From: Aegilops tauschii subsp. strangulata
Taxonomy: Eukaryota; Streptophyta; Magnoliopsida; Poales; Poaceae
DNA length: 64,000 nt
Reading direction: 5' to 3'
Assembly: GCF_002575655.3 (NCBI RefSeq)
Contig: NC_053037.3
Coordinates: 143,107,207-143,171,206 of the forward strand
Part shown: piece after piece, positions 35,172 to 46,765 of the stretch
Layout: every line of letters begins with the position of its first letter
Position numbering within the stretch: the first letter of the stretch is position 1
Made by a program: the position numbers and the translations under genes
The notes under the pieces: model-generated
Told to the model about the DNA's origin: nothing
The model's input: only the letters and a program-made list of their open reading frames with translations
Database searches by the model: none

Positions 35172-36640
35172 GCAAAATCAAGAAAGAGGAAGGAAAAGAG
35201 TAAGGAAGGCGATGATGGTGGTCCTCTGCAGCAACGTAAACGGAGCATCTGTACCGATTCTCCTTGTACTGATAATGCATTACAAGGTCCAAGTATCCGC
35301 TCCCCTACTGCACCATCCAAGGTGCTTGCTCTAACTTGGCAGTGTGATATCTGGTTGCATGTTGCATATGGTGTCTAGCTTGTATTGCTCCTAATTAGTG
35401 TAAACTGCATCTGCTTAGCTTACACATGATACGTGTGAATATGACATGCTTTCCTGTTTTTGGTACATACTATATCTATCTATCACACCATGTTCTTACA
35501 TGAAACTACTCTTCTTGTGTATCCTGCATTAGTCACTTCTGATGGAACACCTTTAAGTTGGCAGTGTGATATTGGTTTGCGTCTTGAATATGATTTCTAG
35601 CATGTATTACTTCTAGTTTGATGAACACCACCTATGACGAGACAGTTTTAACTTGGTAGAGTGATATTGGTTGCACCTTTCATATGGTGTCTAGTTTGTA
35701 GTGATTCTAATTTGTTGAAGTGCCTTCTGCTTAGTTACCACATCATAGGTGTGAATATGTCAAGCCATCCATTTTTTCGTACATATTCCATCCTCGTATC
35801 ATGACTTTGCCTTTCATCAGAGTAGTGTTCGTCAGTATCATGCATCAATGAGTTCTGAGGAGCAAATTTTATTCCTTTTTCTTGTGGGTTTGACTTGACA
35901 AGGCAAAATCGAGAAAGAGGAAGGAAAAGAGTAAGGAAGGCGATGATGGTGGTCCTCTGCAGCAATGTAAATGGAGCATCTGTATCGATTCTCCTTGTAC
36001 TGATAGTGCATTACAAGGTCCAAGTCTCCGCTCCCCTACTGCACCATCCAAGGTGCTTGCTCTAACTTGGCAGTGTGATATCTGGTTGCATGTTGCGTAT
36101 GGTGTCTAGCTTGTATTGCTCCTAATTAGTGTAAACTGCATCTGCTTAGCTTATACATGATACGTGTGAATATGACACGCTTTCATGTTTTTGGTACATA
36201 CTATATCTGTCTATCACACCATGTTCTTACATGAAACTACTCTTCTTGTGTATCCTGCATCAGTCACTTATGATGGAACATCTTTAAGTTGGCAGTGTGA
36301 TATTGGTTTGCGTCTTGAATATGATTTCTAGCATGTATTGCTTCTAGTTTGATGAACGCCGCCTATGACGAGATAGTTTTAACTTGGCGGAGTGATATTG
36401 ATTGCACCTTTCATATGGTGTCTAGTTTGCAGTGCTTCTAATTTGTTGAAGTGCCTTCTACTTAGTTACCACATCATAGGTGTGAATATGTCAAGCCGTC
36501 CATTTTTTCGTACATATTCCATCCTCGTATCATGACTTTGCCTTTCATCAGAGTAGTGTTCGTTAGTATCATGCATCAATTAGTTCTGAAGAGCGAATTA
36601 TATTCCTTTTTCTTGTCGGTTTGACCTCACAATGCAAAAT
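35172..36640 (+). repeat. Two tandem 731-bp units in copy 2
   Basis: Exons are at 35172-35321 and 35903-36052, again 731 bp apart, with the same intron boxes. One unit fewer than in copy 1 indicates unequal exchange or slippage after, or at, the duplication. Confidence 0.88.
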
Positions 36641-36765
36641 CAATAAAGCTGAAGGAAATTGGCAAGGCATTGGATGATGGTGGTCCTTCCGAGCAACTGA
36701 AACGGAGGTTCTCTACAGATTCTACTCCGCCATCCTCCCAACAAGATTCGCAAGACAATGCAAGG

Positions 36766-36770
36766 CTAGA
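36766..36770. repeat. Target-site duplication CTAGA (left)
   Basis: CTAGA at 36766-36770 recurs at 41000-41004. The undisturbed sequence GGCTAGACAGTCAA is visible in copy 1 at about 31141, which proves the insertion point. Confidence 0.93.
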
Positions 36771-37360
36771 TGTCACGACCTGTTTTTCGGGATATTAATT
36801 TCCCAGAAAACGACCTTTGTGCTCACCAGCCCTAGGATTACTGTTAGCTGATGAGGCACCAACTTGATACAAGAATTCCAAGCAAAGTACAAAATATGAA
36901 GTACAAGACCATTGTGGCCTAGGAGTACAACACTTGGTTTCTAGTGGTTGATGGCGGAAGCGGTTTGTGGTACATCTGCGTCTATGGGACTCCATTTCCC
37001 ACAAGAACAGCTGACCAGGATAACTCCTATCTTCGCGAGGCTGCTATCACCTTTACAAGGGTTCCGGGGCTGACGTTGTAACGCTCTCCTCCACGCAAGG
37101 AATCTGGCCAAGACAATAGCCAGGGACAAGCCAGTGAGTACGTTTGAATGTACTCGCAAACATCAAGAACAAGGGTATAATATAACAAGGGATAATCATG
37201 CTCCAAAATATTCATGATCATAACGTTTGCCACGAATTAAACGAAAGTCTATGATGCACGCATGCAGGAAAAATATGAACATGCAATACGGGAGTAAAAT
37301 AGAATGCACTGACTGAGTGTCTGAATTGACTCCTCGAAAGGTTGCAAATAAATTAACAAT

Positions 37361-37680
37361 GCCGCAGTCGGGCGTCTGAGCGACACCACATAAAGGGCTT
37401 ATAAAGAATAATTAAATAACAAGCATGCCGCAGTCGGGCGTCTGAGCGACACCACATAAAGGGCTTATAAAGGATAAATAAATAACAAGCATGCCGCAGT
37501 CGGGCGTCTGAGCGATGCCACATAAATGGCTTATAAAGGATAAATAAATAACAAGCATGCCGCAGTCGGGCGTCTGAGCGACACCGCATAAAGGGCTTAT
37601 AATATAAAGAAAATAGCAGGCATGCCACAGTCGGGCGTCTATGCGACACCACATAAAGGGCTTATAATAGAATAGTTGCA
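37361..37680. repeat. Five tandem units of about 66 bp inside the solo LTR
   Basis: Units starting GCCGCAGTCGGGCGTCTGAG begin at 37361, 37427, 37493 and 37559, and a slightly diverged fifth (GCCACAGTCGGGCGTCTATG) begins at 37624. Each contains CATAAAGGGCTTATAA. The spacing is 66, 66, 66 and 65 bp. Confidence 0.93.
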
Positions 37681-39569
37681 GAGGGTATCCAGGAGGTAGA
37701 ACCATCCCAGTGATACTCAATAATTCAAATAATGTAAATGGTTAGTCCATAATAATAGTAATCATAATCGTCACAAGTCACAGTCACGATCCAAGTTCTG
37801 GTTTAACAGTTTTTCCTCCGAAGACCGACACTAAGACCGACACTTGACCCATCCCAGACTGTAGTCCTTAACCATGGACACGGCTATTCGAATAGATGTA
37901 TAATCTCTGCAGAGGGGGTACTCTTTACCCACGGGTAACGGATTTCTTTAGTCCATCGGGACTAATTCCGTCTACGGTCTTTTAATTGAAAACACGCCTG
38001 ACCTGCACACACCAGCTTAACTTACCGGTGTCTGGAATCACCCACGACACCTGTCAAGCGAAACTCTAAGTGGGGAGGCTACAACCTCGATGTAGCATGG
38101 GATCACAAAATTTATACCGCGTGCAAACTAGGGGAGCTACCCCTTCGGCTACAACCGAAACACCCATGCCCCCCGACCGGATGACTGGCTTTAATCCATG
38201 GCCATGGGACCCTCATCACGGCCTCTCTGTACGGTGTGTGCTAGAAAGGGGTTGACAACTTACTGAACCGTACCCTACCTATGGCAGGGACAAGTGGTAG
38301 TACAAAGCAAGTATGGGGGTTACTGGACAAGACTCGATCTACGGCCGACTCAGGAGGTTCAAGTATTCTCTGCATGATTATCATAACAAAAATATTTCCG
38401 CTTAACAGGTAAGCTCACCACACATCAAGCCTCACCATGCCATACCGGGCATACTCGTCTCAACGAGGAACTAGGGACAAGCTCGCGTCTACCCAAGACC
38501 GCGACTTTCCCGACTTCCTTCCAGCATGCATGAGAAGCTTACGAGGATGGTCACTATCACCAGCATATCCATTTATAACAGCAAAGAAAATCTCCATTAT
38601 GCACTCATGCGTATGATTTTATCGTCACATAAAATAGCGTATGCTCCAAGTCAAGGTGATGTTGTAACCGCATCAACAACATCCAAAAATATTAGGCCAG
38701 GGTTCAGAATGCTTGCCTTCAAGAGTATGCAAGGGGTGCACTTTTTGAGAGATTTCTTCTCTCTCCATTTCCTATTTTGAAAAAAATATGCAAATAACAA
38801 ATATTTCAAAAACAGTACAAAAAGTTGTCTCAAATATTTTTGAAATAAATCTTAAAATAAACTAGATGAAATTTGAGAGAGGTAGGAAAAAGAATCAACT
38901 CATTTGGAGTTTTATTTTAAAAGATATAGCCAGTCAAAGTTGAGTCAAAGTTTTGTTTTTAATAAAACCAGAAAAAAAGAAAACGTTTCGGGGGAAAATA
39001 CGCTTTCGAAGCAGAGGAAACGTACTTCGGGGTTTCACGCGACCACTTGAACTCGCGGTGGCGGGGCTGGGTCACTGACAGTGGGTCCAGAGGGCCCACT
39101 GGTCAGGTTTGACCATTCCCCCCTCTCCCTCCTCTTCCTCTGTCCGAACGGGGCGGGACTCCGGCGATCGCCGTCGACGAACGGCGGCTCCTCGGGGGCA
39201 CCTGAGGGCAGGGATGGACCCGCCAGACCGGGGCGGTCTTCCCGGTGGTCGCTGGGTCGTCGGGGGTGGAAGGAGTCGCCGGCGGCGAGCTCCGCGGCGG
39301 AGGAGGTTACGGGAGTGAAGGGGGTTTTGGGCTCCGGTGGTTACTGATCGAGGCTGAGGCGCTGGGCAGCTCCGCAAGAACAAGGGAAGTGAGTGGTGGC
39401 GTTGGATGGGCGGGGGATAGCCCGGTTGCGGCGAATGGCACCGGAAGGCAGCGGCGGCCAAACCGGCCGGAGGTGGGGGAGATGGCCTTTTCCGGTCAAT
39501 CCACTGCTTGGGGAGCTCTAGGGGGAAGGCTTGAGGTCGCCTCAGCGCTCGGAGGGGCGCGGGGCCTCC

Positions 39570-39578
39570 TTTTATAGG
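39570..39578 (-). promoter_or_regulatory. TATA box of the 4.2 kb LTR
   Basis: The minus strand reads CCTATAAAAGG, a strong plant TATA box, upstream (in minus sense) of a GC-rich transcribed region. This sets the LTR orientation as minus. Confidence 0.6.
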
Positions 39579-41004
39579 CGTTCGAGGCTGGTCCCGCGGC
39601 GGCCGTGGATAAGAACGCCAGCGACCGTCGCTCTGTAGCGGCAGGGCGACGTGGCGGCGACGAGCGCGTGCCGACGGGCTTCGGGATAAGCTCGAGCTGT
39701 TCACAGGGGCAGCTGGCGCGCTGGTGTGGCTTGGGCAGCGCCGTCCGTGGCAGGGGCTCACTGCCGACGCCGGCGTGCCGCCAAAAGATCTGACGGCGGC
39801 GCTGTAGGGCGCCAGGGGTGGCGTGGAGAGTGGGCGAGGTTAGTGCGTGGCTCTGCAGGCGAGTAAGGGCCAGGGGCGGGACGCGGCGAGGGCGGTAGTG
39901 CGACGCGGCGACTCGGTGCGCGCGCGTGCAAAACGTGCGCTCTGGGCGCGCCCAGAGCACGCACGGGACATGCTCGACGAAATGCCAGGGCAGCCTAGAG
40001 CGCGAGAGGGAGGCTGGCAATTAACAGGACTAGGTTAGGAGTAGCTAGGAGCTTAGTGGACAAGGTTGCTGGGTCAGTGGAACAAGACCACAATGCAAAC
40101 TAGAAACTCATGTCAAAACTGACTGTGCACACCAAGTGTTCGACAGAATGCCAAGTGCATTTAGGCAACTCTTGGAGTGGCCAAAATCTCCAGATCAGGG
40201 TCTCTCTAGTTGTAGGTGATGATGGCAGGATCATTTGGGCAAAACCAGAAACTTGCTAGTGCAAGTTTTGCAAAACTACAGTTTTGGACAGAAAGAAAAA
40301 GGTCTCATTGCATGCACTTAAAATCCTACAATGGGACCACTCTCCTGGACTTAAGGGTTTTGTAGGGAGGGCTACAAGCAGGAAAAAGCTCATGGGCTCT
40401 AGTGCAAAATAAAATAGGGTTGCAGTACAAATCATCAAACTGGACCAGAAAGAAGAAGAGCTTGATTCACTCAATTTTTTTCAAAGAACACCACTGGGTT
40501 TTTGCATGAAGTTGAATTATGTGCATCTACTGACATCTCCAAACACATGGAAGAATTTTTAAGGAAATATTTAAATAGGTTGTAGTGCAAAGATGCCTAC
40601 TGGACCAGATTTGAAAAGTTGATGTAGAGCTCAAAATCTTCAATAACCAAAAGATATTTTTGCATAAAAGTGATGGGGAAACATCACATCACATCCCCAA
40701 ATTTTGGTGGAAATTTTAAATGCATTTGTCAAATGGTTGCAGTGCAACAGAGACTCCAATTTCTTGAAAAATCATTTTAAAAGAATAAAGCTCAGGGAAA
40801 GGAATTTTTTTGCAATTAAATTCACTGATAAAGAATTGTTTCATAGAGAGAGTATACAAATCCAATAATACTTTGGGAAAGTTTCAACTTGAGGTAAAAA
40901 CCCATAATATCAAAAGGGTAAATCTAGACAAATGGAAAAGTTTTATTTCCTGGCAAAATTTTAATTAATAAAACAAGGTCAAAATTTTGGGGTGTCACAC
41001 TAGA

Positions 41005-42835
41005 CAGTCAACGTAGCTGTGTAGATGATGAGCACATCTCCCCTACTCCACCATCACAGGTGCTTGCTCTAACTTGGCACTATTATATGTGGTTGCATGT
41101 TGCGTATGATGTCTAGCTTGTATTGCTTCTAACTTTGTTGAATTGCATCTGCTTACTTTACACATAATGCCTGTGAATATGACACGTGTTCTTGTTTCTA
41201 GAACATACGTGTACATGATGAGCACATCTCCCCTACTCCACCATCACAGGTGCTTGCTCTAACTTGGAACTGTTACATGTGGTTGCGTTTTCCGTATGAT
41301 GTCTAGTTTGTATTGCTTCTGATTATGTTGAATTGCATCTGCGTAGCTTACAACTTATACCTGCAACGATCACTTACCCATAAGACACATTTAACTTGGG
41401 ACTGTGATGTAGGTTGCATCTTGCATTGTCTTCTAGCTTGTACTGCTTCTAATTTCTTGAAATGGCACTTATGACGAGCCACTTTTTACCTGATAGAGTG
41501 ATATTGGTTGCATGTTCATATGGTGCCTAGCTTTCATTTCTTCTAATTTTGTTGAAATGCCTTCCGCTTACTGTTTTTTCATACATATTCCATCCTCCTA
41601 TCGTACGTGTGAATATGAAACGCTATCTTTTTTTGTATATATTCCATCCTCCTATCCTGCGCTTGCCTTACATCAAAGTAGTGTTCGTCTATATCATGCA
41701 TCAACCAGTTATGCAGAGCTAATTTTATTCATGTTCTTGTGGTTTTGACTTCATAAGGCAATATCAGAAAATAGGAAGGAAAAGAGTAAGTTAGGGGATG
41801 TTGGTGGTCCTCCGTACCGACACAAACAGAGACTCTCTAGATTTTCCACTGCTACTGCTAATGAAGTTGAAGTCCCAAGTCTACATGATGAGTTCATCTC
41901 CCGTACTCCATCGCAGGTGCTTGCTCTAAGTTGACAGTGTGATAATTGGTTTCATGTTGCATATGTTGTCTAGCCTGTATTTCTTCTATTTTGATTAAAT
42001 TGCACCTGCTGAGTTCATACGTTATACATGTGCATATGACATGGCGTTCTGTGTCTAGAATACACTACATCTATCTATCATACCATGTTCTTACATCAAA
42101 GTACTGCTGTTGTGTATCCCGCATCAGTCACTCATGATTGGACACTTTCAACATGGCAGTTTGATAGTGGTTGCATCTTGCATTGATTTCTATGTTGTAC
42201 TGCTTCTAATTTTTCAAATTGCCACTTATGACAAGACACTTTTAACTTGGCAGAGTAATATTGGTTGCATCTTTCATATGGTGTCTAGCTTGCATCACTT
42301 CTATTTTCTTGAAAATCCTTCTGCTTAGTTTACACATCGTAGCTGTGAATATGTCATGCCGTCCTGTTTTCCTTACATATTCCATCCTCATACGGTTGTC
42401 TTACATCAAAGTATTGCTTGTCTGTATCATGCATCAATGAGTTCTGAAGAGCGATTTTATTCTTTTGTGTTGTGGATACGGCTTGACATGGCAAAGTCAA
42501 AAAAGGGCAAGGAAAATAATATAGTAGGGAGTGGTGTTACTCGTCGGGTGAAATAGAAAAGATTGGCCGTCCAGATTCTGCTGGTACTTATAGTGCAGTA
42601 GAAGGTCCTAGTCCACCGGCTAAATCTACAAACACAGTATCACCTGCTCCACCAGCTGCAGCATCCGCTTCAACTGTACCAGCATCTCAACGAGTTACTC
42701 GTTCGTTTGCTACGGAACTGGCCAGTTCCCAAGCTGCCTTCACACCTAACACTACTTCTGAAGCACCGCTGATACAATAGGACTTGGCAAGATCAGATGA
42801 ACCTCATGAGCATCAACACCAAGACGGTACCTGAC
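41005..42835 (+). pseudogene. TnpA-like upstream exons, remainder of copy 2
   Basis: After the LTR insertion the interrupted exon continues to 41059. The next exon is 41758-41916, and the Lys-rich exon begins at about 42491 (AKSKKGKENNIVGSG). A frame change and stops follow (first TAG at about 42554), although an alternative frame reads on as SPAPPAAASASTVPASQRVT. These exons encode low-complexity Lys/Ser/Thr/Pro sequence, the likely N-terminal linker of the TnpA-like protein. Confidence 0.6.
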
Positions 42836-42922
42836 CGAGTCAAGTTGCAGTTGCATGCTCCTTTATATGTACTCTCACCGTTTGATGTACACTAACACTT
42901 TCCATATTCGTTGTTGAACTAG

Positions 42923-44869
42923 CACCACGACGCAAGCAGAAACAGACATCAGGGATAATGCTTGACAGATTAACAAAATCTAAAGGAGGAAGAATGGAGA
43001 TCCATTTTGAGGCAGGTTTAAAAAGGCCACGTGATGCTACAGAGTCATACAAGTTAGTATCAGAGGCAGCCGTTGCCGTTAGGTGTCATGCACGTATCCT
43101 CCCAACGTGGATCCAGTATAGGAATGAGAAAGACAATACCCAGTTTAACACCTTCGTTGACCATTTATCCGTAAGTAATGTTATTCATCGCAATTAGTAT
43201 TATTGTCTTGCTCTGTCCCATACTTTCTAGCTTCCTCCTAATAAGACTCACATTCTTTTTTCAACAGATGAGGTTCAAGTTGGATCCGAAAGATGATGCA
43301 ACTAAACAAGCATGCACTCATGTTTTTCAGTCTACTCTGCGACAGTATCGGTACCACCTTAGAAAATCTCACTTTGAAGGCAAGGCTAACAATGAAATCG
43401 CCCAAACATCTCAAGTGGAATATATTACAGATGAAGATTGGACAGCCCTCGTTAAACACTGGTCTGATCCAAAGTATCAGGTAGGCTATATGTATTTTAT
43501 CAGACCACATATTGAACTTGTATTTATGTATGTGCCTTACAAGTGTATCTTCTTCTAGGCTAACTGTTTGAAGAACAAGACCAACCGTTCTAAAGTGAAA
43601 TTCCAATAGACAACAGGATCTCGTAGCTATATTGCATACTGCGAGGCTCTTATAAATAGCTGCTACTTCCTTCTTTTTTCTGTGCCATATTATCGTATCT
43701 ATATTGACTTGTTCCAAATACAGAGGAAAGCCTGTGCGGACCAAAAAGAACCTGAACTGAATGCAGTGCAAATCTTCAAGGATTGCCACACCAGCAAGAT
43801 GAAGGGCATGAGCACACCAGTTCAAGCCGCTGTTGTAAGTCCTTACTCCTCCCGCCTTTGAACTGATTGGTACTGTGATGTGTTCATTTAACTACTTGGT
43901 TTGCAGCCAATGTCAGTTACTCTGTTCACTTTTATAGACAGTTGTCTTAGCGTATCATTTCACCTTACATGGTTTAAAAGAGATGAAGGATATTCTTTTG
44001 GTCTTGATCTGTATTCTAGTTGTTATGTTCACGTGCGCACACAATGATAAAATAGCTTGTTTGTTTTATATCTGTTTGCCCATGATATGAATGATGTCAT
44101 CCGATGTTCATCCTACTTTAAACCATGTCTCTTTATCCTTAGATGTCAACGAATGTGAGGAAATGGACAATACAGTAGGCATGCTACATGGACATATGTT
44201 CCGAAAGTGATTTTATTATGTAGTTGGCACTACAATACATGCTAATCTATTACAGTAGTTCACCAAAATAAGTTATGTATAAACGTGTAACCTACTTTGT
44301 TTGTTTTTGTCTCATTAGTAACTTATCAGGTACACTAATCTACAAGTTCAAACTTTCAGGAAGCTATGGAAAAAATGATTGAACAGCCACAACCACCTAA
44401 AGGTGACGAGGCTACCACATGCACAATGTCACCTCTTGCTGCAGTGCGTCAGTATCTCTCCACTAACAGTGCAAAAAGCACCTTCCTGCGTAATTCTGGG
44501 TTGGTTGTCAAGGTAACCTCGTCCAAATCGCCTACTAAACAAAATCTTCCTGCTAGACAGAGTGATATATCTGTGCTCCAAACACAAGTCCAATCCCTAA
44601 TGGACGTCGTTTTGGAAACAAGAATAGTGGTTGACAAATGTCGTCAAGATATGAATGATTTTGAAACCAGACTATCAGACATTCGCTTCATTGTTCAAGA
44701 GCAATGGCGGAAAAAGGTGAAGATCATGCTGCTCCATCAGATTCTACAGCCTGAAACATTAGCACTTAGGTCAAATGATCTGTGCTTCTATACATCTGAT
44801 GGTGCTTTTATCTTCAAGGACTGTAAACTTTATGCCAACAGGCCTTTTGTTGTGATACAACATTTATGA
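42923..44869 (+). pseudogene. TnpA-like conserved domain, copy 2 (Transposase_24 type)
   Basis: The exons are 42923-43170, 43268-43480, 43559 to about 43652, 43724-43834 and 44360-44869. In order they carry LDRLTKSKGGRMEIHF, HVFQSTLRQYRYHLRKSHF, NCLKNKTNRSKVKF with an in-frame TAG, EPELNAVQIFKDCHTSKMKG, and a C-terminal exon with ISVLQTQVQSLMDVVLETR, which could form a coiled coil. Most splice sites are canonical. The donor after the NCLKN exon is not obvious. This is the part that identifies the CACTA superfamily by protein content. Confidence 0.8.
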
Positions 44870-44939
44870 TGCTGCCAAAGGTTGCAATAATTATGACGCT
44901 ATTTTTGTATAGTGTAGGTTTATCTTAGTAATGTATTCG

Positions 44940-46030
44940 GCCGAAAGCTTCATAGGAGCCCAACATGCCAACATTTGTCGGGCCCATTGCAATTGGGCTA
45001 AAAATGATTATAGGACGAAATTTGCATGTAGCCCACTAAAAATATCTGGGCCTAAATCAGCATAAGATTTCATATTTTTCTGGTAGGCCTGTGCCCATAG
45101 TGGGTCTTTAACAGGCCTAAACATAATTTGGGACCTCAGTAACAATAGGCGGTTTACATGTGTAAATATCTCGAGCCCATAAAAAACATGGCCCTTTAAA
45201 AGACCGAAAGTGAGATTGTGTCCATTTACGATGCGGATCTTTCACAGGCCGAAATTTGGACGAGCCATAAATGCGCAGACCTAATACACGGGCCTTTAAC
45301 AGGCCGGAAGTTCGGTCGGTCTAGATTATCGTCATTTTTATATGGTCCGTTAATGGGCCCAATGTGACGTTGGGCCACATATGGCCCATGGATTTCGTCC
45401 GACGTTAACAGGCCGAAAATCACAACACGCTGGCCCAAATCTATGGCGGGCCGCTAACAGGCTGAATGTCAGACATGGCCGAATTTGACACAAATCCTTC
45501 ACGGTCGTTTATGGGACGAAAGTTTCAATGGCCTGTAAATGGGCCCAAATGAAGCAGGACCTTTAACAGGCCGGAAATACATCGGGCCGTAATTCGGCCC
45601 ATATACTTAGCGGACTGTTAATAGGCCAGAAGTGATCATGGGCCGTGATGATGACAAGTTTAGGACAGGCCGTTGACGGGCGGATTTGACACTAGCCGTA
45701 CGGGCCTTAACTGAGAATGTTGGGCCTTTATCTGGGCCGGCCCATTATGGTCCGCAAAATCTCGCGGGCCTTTAGCTGGGCTGGCCTATTATGGCCTGCA
45801 AAATCTCGTGGGCCTTTAGCTGGGCCGGCCCATTAGGATACGAAAAATCTCATGGGCCTTTTGCTGGGCTGGCCCATTATGGACCGCAAAATCTTGTGGG
45901 CCTTTAGTTGGGCCGGCCCATTTAAAGTTTATGGGCCACTTTTGGGCCGGTCCACGTGTCAGCATATCATAGGCGCATCTCGCCCATTGGGTGAGTGACA
46001 CCTGTGCCAACGCGGAGCTGACACGTGTTT
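44940..46030. repeat. CACTA right subterminal repeat block (GGCC-rich)
   Basis: Dozens of short units related to GGCCTTTAACAGGCCGAAA occur in both orientations. From about 45715 to 45930 they become a regular repeat of about 56 bp with GGGCCGGCCCATTATGG and GCAAAATCTCGTGGGCCTTTAGCTGG. This is the expected place for TnpA-binding repeats. The sequence differs from that of the left block. Confidence 0.75.
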
Positions 46031-46159
46031 CCGTCAGCCAATTAGAATTTTATACGTCGAAAATCCCCATTGGTCCTGGCTGTTAACGGGTTATCAGATC
46101 CAAAACCTGACCTGATAGCTTAACGACGTTCCGTTATGGTGGATGCCATGTGTCGGTCA

Positions 46160-46378
46160 CCCTTGACAAAAGCACTTCTGTGACGCGCGATTTATCGTCA
46201 TGGTAGTGGACACTTCCGTGATGATAATTTTGATAATGTCATGGAACACTTCTACGACAGCACAGGTATGACTATCTTGATTCGGTCATAAATTTGTCAT
46301 GGATGTACATGCATGACAGAAAACGTGACGTATTGTGACAAACACGTATCATCACGGAAGTGTCTTTTTTTTGTAGTG
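46160..46378 (-). repeat. CACTA right terminal region
   Basis: It ends TTTTTTTTGTAGTG, the inverted form of the left terminus, with ATGACA/TGTCAT motifs nearby (about 46199, 46238, 46287, 46298, 46313). TCA follows at 46379-46381. Confidence 0.82.
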
Positions 46379-46381
46379 TCA

Positions 46382-46765
46382 TCTACCTACATGGGTTAGT
46401 TTTTGCAAGGAAGAGCACTTGTGTATCCAAAATGACAATCATGAAACTTGATACCAAATGAAGTTTGATAGATATATAATTTATCAAAGGATATGGTGAA
46501 GGGTTTCGTGCTTCCTTGTCATCAACCACCGTATTGTAGAGACTTGGTGATGTAGAGATTGCTCAAGATGTGAGAGAGTTGCAATCTCATAGATTTAGAT
46601 TCATCCAAGTACCTACAAGGGTTAGATAACATGCAAGGGTGCAAATATATCCAAGACATATGAAAAGCATCATGAAAGAAATATCAAGGATTAGTCATAG
46701 GCTCATGCCTTGCATGTATCCAAATGGAGTTCCTACTCCAAGTTTGAAGCATCAATGATGTTCAA
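46382..46765 (-). other. Copia 3' untranslated region (continues at 6686)
   Basis: This noncoding part of the Copia element lies between the RNase H stop and the CACTA insertion. No frame or motif of note was found. Confidence 0.6.

Larger units (their letters stand above)
36771..40999 (-). mobile_element. Solo LTR of about 4.2 kb, probably chromovirus (Tekay/Del-like) Gypsy
   Basis: On the plus strand it starts TGTCACGACC and ends GGGGTGTCACA. In sense (minus) orientation it starts TGTGACACCCC and ends GTCGTGACA, ends typical of Tekay/Del chromoviruses, which have long LTRs. It has no gag or pol frame, primer site or second LTR inside, so it is a single LTR left by recombination. The lineage is inferred from the ends and length. 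The GC-rich open frame at 39072-39761 is in the transcribed leader part and shows no domain. Confidence 0.75.
33659..43506 (+). repeat. Segmental duplication, copy 2 (about 5.6 kb without the inserted LTR)
   Basis: It is collinear with 27313-33658, including the Stowaway MITE in the same place (34257-34357). It is interrupted at 36770 by the 4.2 kb solo LTR and resumes at 41005. After ACCACATATTGAA at about 43516 it runs on into the unique 3' exons, so copy 2 retains the original downstream junction. Confidence 0.88.
26752..44869 (+). pseudogene. CACTA TnpA-like gene (Transposase_24 / Ptta-En-Spm type), amplified and broken
   Basis: The likely first exon is 26752-26860 (MGSSKAAPSSTTSRF..., donor GTACTC). 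Many small, mutually similar exons follow, each ending PS(Q/K) at a GTGCTTGCT donor: 27581-27753, about 28127-28239, 28818-28967, 29549-29698, 30280-30429, about 31026-31202, 31901-32059 and about 32634 on. The conserved 3' exons at 33066-33313 and 33411-33623 belong to the first of two duplicate blocks. The second block carries the complete end: 42923-43170, 43268-43480, 43559 on, 43724-43834 and 44360-44869. The core NCLKNKTNRSKVKFQ*TTGS is the signature of the plant Ptta/En/Spm family and contains a TAG. In En/Spm the TnpA protein binds subterminal repeats. Stops and duplication make a full product unlikely. Confidence 0.75.
6687..46378 (+). mobile_element. Large CACTA (En/Spm) transposon of about 39.7 kb, probably non-autonomous
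   Basis: The ends are inverted: the left end starts CACTACAAAAAAAGACA, and the reverse complement of the right end starts CACTACAAAAAAAAGACA. The 3-bp duplication TCA flanks both. Inside are subterminal repeats, a TnpA-like gene with a Transposase_24-type domain (plus strand), captured gene pieces, MITEs, a SINE and a solo LTR. I find no frame resembling the TNP2 transposase (Transposase_21) that performs cutting, so mobilisation would need a partner element. Most CACTA elements are 5-20 kb, so this one is unusually long even after subtracting the 4.2 kb LTR. Confidence 0.85.

Noticed and set aside
37361..37680. CRISPR-like array
   Set aside because: Units are about 66 bp with no unique spacers, in a plant LTR. 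It is a plain tandem repeat.
39072..39761. Minus-strand frame of 229 codons in the 4.2 kb LTR
   Set aside because: Pro/Arg-rich translation of a GC-rich transcribed leader. No domain, and it lies inside a solo LTR downstream of its TATA box.
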